Origin: Pollutibacter sp044353505
GTDB lineage: Bacteria > Bacteroidota > Bacteroidia > Chitinophagales > Chitinophagaceae
Assembly (NCBI GenBank): GCA_044353505.1
Contig: JBILBU010000062.1
Location: 1-7,196, forward strand
DNA length: 7,196 nt
Direction: 5' to 3'
Shown here: positions 1-4,116 of the stretch, in pieces
How positions within the stretch are numbered: the stretch's first letter is position 1
How the letters are laid out: every line of letters begins with the position of its first letter
Translations under genes and position numbers: made by a program
Notes under the pieces: generated by a model
Seen by the model: the letters and a program-made list of their open reading frames with translations, nothing else
Told to the model about the DNA's origin: nothing
Database searches by the model: none

Positions 1-648
1 TCAACTCCTCCAGATTATTTAAACCCTGATTTACCTGCTGGACTAAAGCATGTACAAATTCCAATTATACAAGCCACCCCAGAAACTGTAAAAGGTTATG
101 GATGGTTGGTTGATGATCCTGCAGCTTGCGCGGTAGAAATCACCAGATGGCCTGCTCAGGGATGGAGGCTAGTAGACACTGATTGCGGCGATGAGGGTGG
201 TACAACTGAAGGCGTATTCATCAGTAGCTGGAAGGGAGACATCCTTTATGGTTCCAACGAAGCCGTGGGGGGAAATTATATCTTAGGTTATGCAACTGCT
301 CCAGAACATGCGTCCGTAGCGAGTTCCAACAAACCAAAACAGATATTACTCTGGCATGCCAACTATCATCCTGATGGCGGCCAATTATTTTTTCCACTTG
401 ATAAACGTCCTTATTTGGTTCCTGTGGCACTTCCCGGTGATGATGTTAAGCCAGAGGACTTCATATGTTTTTTATGCAGTGGGGAACAAGGGCTCTACAT
501 ACATGCAAATATTTGGCATGAAGGAGTTTTTGCCATTGATGGAAAACAACGCTTCCTCGATAGGCAGGGCGCAGTGCATGCCAGGGTTTCCGTTGATTTT
601 GCCAGAGAATTCAATTGCCTACTGGAACTACCTCTTGAAGGATTATAA
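1..648 (+). CDS. Ureidoglycolate lyase-family protein, 5' partial
   Basis: The reading frame is open from the first base of the window to a TAA stop at 646-648, so the true start lies upstream; the TTG at 106 is an internal codon. The visible 215 residues resemble the ureidoglycolate lyase (AllA-like) cupin family. The N-terminal part has the IPIIQATPETVKGYG segment typical of the family's beginning. The C-terminal half carries the family core: LLWHANYHPDGGQLFFPL, then ALPGDDVKPEDF, then GLYIHANIWHEGVF, and a closing RVSVDF segment. The two histidine-containing motifs are the expected metal/substrate-site region of this cupin. Family members cleave ureidoglycolate to glyoxylate and urea at the end of allantoin degradation. 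The protein is longer than E. coli AllA (about 160 residues), with extra sequence before the HANYHPDGG motif, so its substrate may differ. No other purine-catabolism gene is visible. It is richer in GC than the genes to its right: two sampled 60-base lines gave 34 and 32 G+C. Confidence 0.8.
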   Translation, partial: STPPDYLNPDLPAGLKHVQIPIIQATPETVKGYGWLVDDPAACAVEITRWPAQGWRLVDTDCGDEGGTTEGVFISSWKGDILYGSNEAVGGNYILGYATAPEHASVASSNKPKQILLWHANYHPDGGQLFFPLDKRPYLVPVALPGDDVKPEDFICFLCSGEQGLYIHANIWHEGVFAIDGKQRFLDRQGAVHARVSVDFAREFNCLLELPLEGL

Positions 649-713
649 TAATCGGGTTGCTTAAGATAATGTAAAACTTTTTAAGATGGTATACGTGTTC
701 TTTGAACAGCACA

Positions 714-936
714 TTAGGCCATCATCCTGATATCAAGTTCCTCCACTTTTTTCTAGCCCATGGAGTTTTTCTAAGAAACGTAAGGCTTAATTGAATGCTC
801 GGGTTTTCTATGAAACAGTTGATGCGGATATGCTGGGTAAGATCCTCCCAGCCAAAGTGGTCAACCAATTCAGTAATAATTTTTTCGAATGTTTTTCCGC
901 CAAGGGATCATTAGATATTTTCTCTATAAATATCAT
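714..936 (-). pseudogene. Broken VF530/DUF2132 small DNA-binding-type protein gene
   Basis: Read on the minus strand from the ATG at 936-934, the sequence gives MIFIEKISNDPL. The frame then slips by one base near 897-903 and continues as GGKTFEKIITELVDHFGWED, then IRINCFIENPSIQLSLTFLR and KTPWARKK. It slips again at the run of six T (plus strand) at 747-752 and ends as VEELDIRMMA with TAA at 716-714. Adding one base at each slip gives a 74-codon protein, the normal size for the VF530 family (a small conserved protein; the founding Vibrio member has been described as DNA-binding). The family hallmarks TELV-x-x-FGW, NPS and FLRKTPWAR are all present, so identification is firm although no single frame is intact. 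Both slips sit at or beside short runs of one base, so they could be real mutations or sequencing errors. Apart from them the protein looks well conserved, suggesting recent decay or an intact gene mis-sequenced. It points opposite to both neighbours. Confidence 0.82.
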
Positions 937-990
937 TTAAGGTTGACTGAGTTCAACTAATAAATGCAATTTTTAGAAAAAAATGGCAAA

Positions 991-1046
991 AATGCTTTTA
1001 AAGGCATTCTGTCATTTGACAGAGTAGTAACACCTTTTGGTTACTA
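991..1046. repeat. Three consecutive short inverted repeats
   Basis: Three hairpin-forming palindromes follow each other with almost no spacing. The first is AATGCTTTT/AAAGGCATT (991-1008, one G-T wobble, no loop). The second is CTGTCA-TT-TGACAG (1009-1022, perfect 6-bp arms). The third is TAGTAAC/GTTACTA (1025-1031 and 1040-1046, perfect 7-bp arms, 8-base loop). They lie between the broken VF530 gene and the transposase remnant and are not coding in any frame I recognise. They could be remains of a mobile-element end, an operator region or a structured RNA; the sequence alone does not decide. Confidence 0.55.
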
Positions 1047-1060
1047 TGACAAAAAAACAC

Positions 1061-1100
1061 TCAAGTCAGTTTGATATAAAGATATCAGATTGAGGCTTGA
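1061..1100. repeat. Long imperfect inverted repeat (hairpin)
   Basis: The arms are TCAAG + TCAGTTTGATAT (1061-1077) and ATATCAGATTGA + CTTGA (1082-1093 and 1096-1100), with a four-base AAAG loop and a two-base GG bulge. As plus-strand RNA, all 17 arm positions pair when two G-U wobbles are allowed. There is no T-tract after it on the plus strand, so it is not a classic terminator in that direction. It lies about 30 bp before the transposase remnant and may be a relic of an insertion-element end or a leader. Confidence 0.6.
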
Positions 1101-1131
1101 AAACATAAATAGCAGTATGATAAGTTAAACT

Positions 1132-1412
1132 ATGATAGAGTGCCTTGCAAAAAGTAAACACCCTGTGCATACAATTACATTCGATAAGGATAAGGGATTT
1201 GGTGATCGCATGAGTGTTGCCAATGCCTTAAACGCAGACATCTATTGTACAAGGCCTTATACCAGCCAGGATAAAGGGACAGTTGCAAACCGGATTGGGC
1301 AGATTAGAAGGTTTTGCCTTAAAAGAATGACCTTAGTATTATGACGGATGATCAAGTAAAACGTGTAGAAAGATTATTAAACAACAGACCAGTAAGGAAA
1401 TTTAATTATAAA
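1132..1412 (+). pseudogene. IS30-family transposase remnant (C-terminal part)
   Basis: A 70-codon open stretch (1132-1344) reads VHTITFDKDKGFGDRMSVAN, then LNADIYCTRPYTSQDKGT, then IGQIRRF. It lines up with the catalytic-core end of IS30-family transposases, whose usual forms are HTIT-x-DNGKEF, DIYFAHPYSSWERG and NENTNGLIRQ. The match then continues in another frame from 1341 as MTDDQVKRVERLLNNRPVRK and FNYK, the usual family C-terminus (LNNRPRK), and stops near 1412. The second catalytic aspartate (TFD) survives. The NE of the NENTNG motif, which supplies the third acidic residue, has become VA, and the DNGKE motif has become DKDKG. The N-terminal helix-turn-helix half is missing and an in-frame stop (1126-1128) precedes the remnant. 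It is therefore inactive debris, with no terminal repeats that I can define. Confidence 0.82.
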
Positions 1413-1425
1413 AGAATTTCCTTAC
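1392..1425. repeat. Perfect 11-bp inverted repeat at the end of the IS30 homology
   Basis: GTAAGGAAATT (1392-1402) and AATTTCCTTAC (1415-1425) are perfect inverted copies separated by 12 A/T-rich bases. The left arm encodes the last conserved transposase residues (VRKF), and the right arm begins exactly where family similarity is lost. No T-run follows on the plus strand, so a terminator role is weak. The arrangement could be a fold-back scar from a rearrangement, or a leader hairpin for the amine oxidase gene that starts 28 bp later. Confidence 0.65.
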
Positions 1426-1453
1426 GCCTCATCGCCACTAAAGTAATAAAACC

Positions 1454-2515
1454 ATGCAATCAAAAAAACGAATTGTTTTAATCGGGAGCGGCTTAAACGG
1501 CCTGTCATTAGCATATACACTATCAAAATTAAAAATTGATGTAAAAATATTAGAGGCTTCATCAAGATTAGGCGGTAGAATTCAAACTGTAAAAGGGAAA
1601 ATGGAAACACCTTTAGAGTTAGGTGCAACTTGGTTTTCTGATCTTCACCAAAACTTATTGCTTTTACTGGAAGAATTGGGTTTAAAGAAATATCCGCAAT
1701 TTTCAAAAGGGAAATCCCTATTTCAAACAAATTCTTTTGAACCCTCTCAAGAGTTTTATGTACCGGAATCTGAAAGTCCGTCGTACAGAATTATTGGCGG
1801 AACACAAAAGCTAATTGAAAAATTAAGCCAACATATTACGAATGCAAGTATTCATTTTAGTACCAAAGTTTCGTTCATCAAAGAAATTGAAAATGAAATT
1901 TTAATAGAAACAACTGAAGGCCAAAAACTGCATGCTGATCTGGTTGTGGTATGCATACCCCCGCAATTGGCAGCTTCGCAAATAAGATTTTCGCCTGAAT
2001 TGCCAGATAATGTCTCCCAAATATTACCCACCGTTCAAACATGGATGTCAGGATCCATAAAATTTGTACTAGAATATGATAAACCCTTTTGGCGAAATGA
2101 TGGTTATTCAGGGATGCTATACAGTCATTCTGGAATTGTTACAGAAATGTATGACCACAGCAATTTCGAAGAAACAAAATTTGGATTTACCGGATTCCTT
2201 AATAGCGGGGCATCATCGCATTCGCAAAAGGTAAGAGAAGAGTTAGTCTTGCAACAATTAGCTCAACTATTTGGAAATGAAATGTTGAACCCTATAACTT
2301 ATACCGATAAGATCTGGACAGATGAATTTGTGTTCCGTGGAACTGAAGTAATACAGCGGCCACACCAAAATAATGGACACCCTTTGTTACAGGAAAGCTA
2401 TATGAAAGGGAAATTATTTTTTTCAGGGACAGAAATAGCTACAAGTTTTTCTGGGTATATGGAGGGGGCTATAATTTCTGCATTAAAAATGGCCGATATA
2501 ATTAAGCATCATTAA
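1454..2515 (+). CDS. FAD-dependent amine oxidase (flavin monoamine oxidase family)
   Basis: The 353-residue protein belongs to the flavin-containing amine oxidase / NAD(P)/FAD-dependent oxidoreductase superfamily. The N-terminal Rossmann dinucleotide-binding motif is GSGLNG (residues 11-16) after a beta strand, with E34 placed to bind the FAD ribose. LGGR (39-42) and LGATWF (56-61) follow. A central IIGGTQKLIEKL segment, PFWR, and IWTDEF (W288) before the C-terminus match the substrate domain. The closing FAD motif is SGTE (324-327) with GYMEGA (334-339). The enzyme should oxidise an amine to an imine, hydrolysed to an aldehyde, passing electrons to oxygen; the substrate cannot be told from sequence. 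It is compact compared with typical 430-500-residue monoamine oxidases, but all FAD-binding elements are present, so it looks intact. There is no signal peptide, so it is probably cytoplasmic. The ATG at 1454 begins just before the glycine motif. No Shine-Dalgarno is visible, as is usual in Bacteroidota. It is a single-gene unit, very A/T-rich (two sampled lines had 16 G+C of 60). Confidence 0.88.
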   Translation: MQSKKRIVLIGSGLNGLSLAYTLSKLKIDVKILEASSRLGGRIQTVKGKMETPLELGATWFSDLHQNLLLLLEELGLKKYPQFSKGKSLFQTNSFEPSQEFYVPESESPSYRIIGGTQKLIEKLSQHITNASIHFSTKVSFIKEIENEILIETTEGQKLHADLVVVCIPPQLAASQIRFSPELPDNVSQILPTVQTWMSGSIKFVLEYDKPFWRNDGYSGMLYSHSGIVTEMYDHSNFEETKFGFTGFLNSGASSHSQKVREELVLQQLAQLFGNEMLNPITYTDKIWTDEFVFRGTEVIQRPHQNNGHPLLQESYMKGKLFFSGTEIATSFSGYMEGAIISALKMADIIKHH

Positions 2516-3004
2516 ATAAAGCAGGGATTCACTGTGATTCAAGTAGAACGATTTGTGACTCATTACATCATGATCGATAAAACCTCTAATAACCTTTCTT
2601 GCTAAACATGTCCTTCAGTATCTGCCAGTTTTTAGCAAGTTGAACATATTCTTAGAGGTCTTGTCGGAATAACTAGCAGATGCTTAAACACCACATCCGT
2701 TGGTCGATACGCTTAAGAGCAATAGTGAATTTAGCTATTCTATAAGTTTGAATAGTAATCATACCAGGAATTACTTTTCTATAAGATAGCATCAATAAAA
2801 AAAAATAACAAACTGAGTTGTGTAAAGTTTTTAGACAAGTAATCTAAGGATTGCACAACATGGTCAAATGATAGAATACCCTAAAAGTTCTTTTGTCGTT
2901 TGTGTATAAAAGTGAAACTTAGTCCCTGAAAACAGCAATTGTTTAGTTGATAAAGAGAGTTAGGTTAAGCAACAAATTGATTAAGCCAAACTTTCTTGTC
3001 ACCT
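2516..3004. other. Non-coding spacer between convergent genes
   Basis: About 490 bp separate the stop of the amine oxidase (plus) from the stop of the phytase (minus). All frames are heavily interrupted, and I could not match any fragment to a family on either strand. It contains a long stem-loop near its left end (annotated separately), a nine-A run around 2797-2805, and a nine-base direct repeat TTCTATAAG (2738-2746 and 2777-2785) of doubtful meaning. The length is greater than a simple convergent spacer needs, so decayed coding DNA is possible. No convincing intrinsic terminator was found for either gene; a weak inverted repeat GGCTTAA/TTAACC on the minus strand lies near 2970-2995. Confidence 0.5.
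2582..2659. repeat. 78-nt two-tier stem-loop
   Basis: An outer perfect 8-bp stem, ACCTCTAA (2582-2589) with TTAGAGGT (2652-2659), encloses an inner perfect 9-bp stem, CTTGCTAAA (2598-2606) with TTTAGCAAG (2631-2639). The two are separated by unequal internal loops of 8 and 12 bases, and the terminal loop is 24 bases. It starts 66 bp after the amine oxidase stop. No T-tract follows on either strand, so it is not a standard terminator. The architecture (two paired boxes, asymmetric unpaired bases) is reminiscent of recombination or transposon-end hairpins, but no diagnostic core sequence was recognised. Confidence 0.55.
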
Positions 3005-4048
3005 TTATTTTATAGAGAGGCGCTCTACAATCTGCGCCATACTATAGAACTGAAAAGTCTTGTTATCGCTCATAGCAACAAATAAACCTTCCTTAAACCC
3101 GGGGAGTTCAATTGAGGTTATATCAGAGCCATCAGAATTATTAGTTGAAAAAGGAATGCTTTTGATCAGCGTGTGCTCGTGCGGATTGGTTAGTGATCCT
3201 TGTCTTGAATAGACATTAAATCTGTTGGCGGATTGATCTGATACTAAAATATATCCTTGATTATCTGAGGTAGTATATATGGAAATCCCCTCATTGTCGT
3301 CTTTGAATTCATTTGTTCCAAAAATTGCCAACTGAACATCAGCGCTATCAGGGTCGGCGTGGTATTTGCGGATACCTACTTGCTCATCAGAGTAGTAAAC
3401 ATAGCCAAGGGCATGATCAACTGCTATTGATTCAATTTCTTTTTTACCTGAATAAGTTCCAAATTTCCTTACCAGCTTAGCTTTTACAATAGCTGCTGAA
3501 TCGTAGAGCAAATATTGGTACAAGTACCCGGATGAGGGACCTTCTTTTCGACCAACAATTGCAAATGTGTTTCCATCTCTTTTCCTCGTATACAAAGCAA
3601 TACCCATGGGAAGATTCAAACTATCATCTTCAAATACTTTAATTCCACCACAATCTATTATTTCCATAGAGGGAAGAGTAAAAACACGAATGGATTGCGC
3701 ATCTCGTTCTGTTGCAACAGCTATATCGATTTTTACTTTGTTGAAATTGAATCCATATGCGATGTCTACATTATTAACCCTTTTAAGATTGAGCCTAGAT
3801 CTGTTACTGTCAATTTTACCACTTAAATTAAAAACATAAACTCCCCCCTTTGATTTATGTTTATCCGTACCCAACACAAGACTACTATCAAGATTAGATG
3901 AATTTACCCAGATAGCAGGGTCATCTGTATCGCCAAAAACAGTTTCAGTGACTACTATAGGCTGTAGGGCAGATTCAACTTTAGATGGCCCTGAACAAGA
4001 GGATGCTGTTATGCTTAACATTAAAAACAAATAAGAAAGAGTCTTCAT
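3005..4048 (-). CDS. Beta-propeller phytase (3-phytase family), probable lipoprotein
   Basis: This enzyme removes phosphate from myo-inositol hexakisphosphate (phytate), normally needing calcium. The 347-residue product matches the whole beta-propeller phytase family: TDDPAIWVN (41-49), GTDK (60-63), RVNNVDIAYGF (90-100), PMGIALY (147-153), GRKEG (166-170), EIESIAVD (204-211), DEQVGI (221-226), DDNEGISIY (250-258), SDQSANRFNVY (270-280), SDGSDITSIEL (305-315) and GLFVAMSD (321-328). By family analogy the acidic residues in these motifs bind calcium and the Lys/Arg residues grip phosphates. Residues 1-17 form a hydrophobic signal peptide followed by Cys18 (ITASSC), a plausible if imperfect lipobox, so it is probably lipid-anchored in the outer membrane or periplasm. 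I chose the ATG at 4048: an upstream in-frame ATG at 4105 would translate through the intergenic hairpin and would place extra residues before the signal peptide. It lies 68 bp downstream of the TonB-dependent receptor on the same strand. Confidence 0.93.
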   Translation of the reverse strand: MKTLSYLFLMLSITASSCSGPSKVESALQPIVVTETVFGDTDDPAIWVNSSNLDSSLVLGTDKHKSKGGVYVFNLSGKIDSNRSRLNLKRVNNVDIAYGFNFNKVKIDIAVATERDAQSIRVFTLPSMEIIDCGGIKVFEDDSLNLPMGIALYTRKRDGNTFAIVGRKEGPSSGYLYQYLLYDSAAIVKAKLVRKFGTYSGKKEIESIAVDHALGYVYYSDEQVGIRKYHADPDSADVQLAIFGTNEFKDDNEGISIYTTSDNQGYILVSDQSANRFNVYSRQGSLTNPHEHTLIKSIPFSTNNSDGSDITSIELPGFKEGLFVAMSDNKTFQFYSMAQIVERLSIK

Positions 4049-4054
4049 ACCTAA

Positions 4055-4092
4055 AATTAAGAAACTCCCGGTATTAAAAAATACCGGGAGTT
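4055..4092 (-). terminator. Intercistronic hairpin, likely terminator/attenuator
   Basis: AACTCCCGGTATT and AATACCGGGAGTT are perfect 13-bp arms (4080-4092 and 4063-4075) around a four-base loop. On the minus strand the stem is followed by the T-rich TTTCTTAATTTT, as in an intrinsic terminator; on the plus strand no T-run follows. It lies wholly in the gap between the receptor stop (4117) and the phytase start (4048). It may end most receptor transcripts so that phytase is made at a lower level, or protect the receptor mRNA 3' end. The T-tract is interrupted, so termination may be partial. Confidence 0.75.
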
Positions 4093-4116
4093 GAATCAAT
4101 ATCAACTATTGAGTCA

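Noticed and set aside
356..664. 102-codon plus-strand open frame inside the ureidoglycolate lyase-like gene
   Set aside because: It overlaps the family-matching frame and its translation has no recognisable motif; it is a shadow frame.
1422..1730. 102-codon minus-strand frame opposite the amine oxidase N-terminus
   Set aside because: Antisense to the FAD-binding motif; composition follows from the A/T-rich sense strand.
2582..2659. Integron attC site
   Set aside because: The hairpin shape is suggestive, but the outer ends do not carry the RYYYAAC/GTTRRRY boxes in the right places and no integrase is present.
3567..3839. 90-codon plus-strand frame opposite the phytase gene
   Set aside because: Antisense to clearly conserved phytase motifs, with no features of its own.
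4049..4105. N-terminal extension of the phytase from an ATG at 4105
   Set aside because: It would translate through the perfect 13-bp hairpin and put 19 residues in front of a normal signal peptide; the ATG at 4048 fits better.
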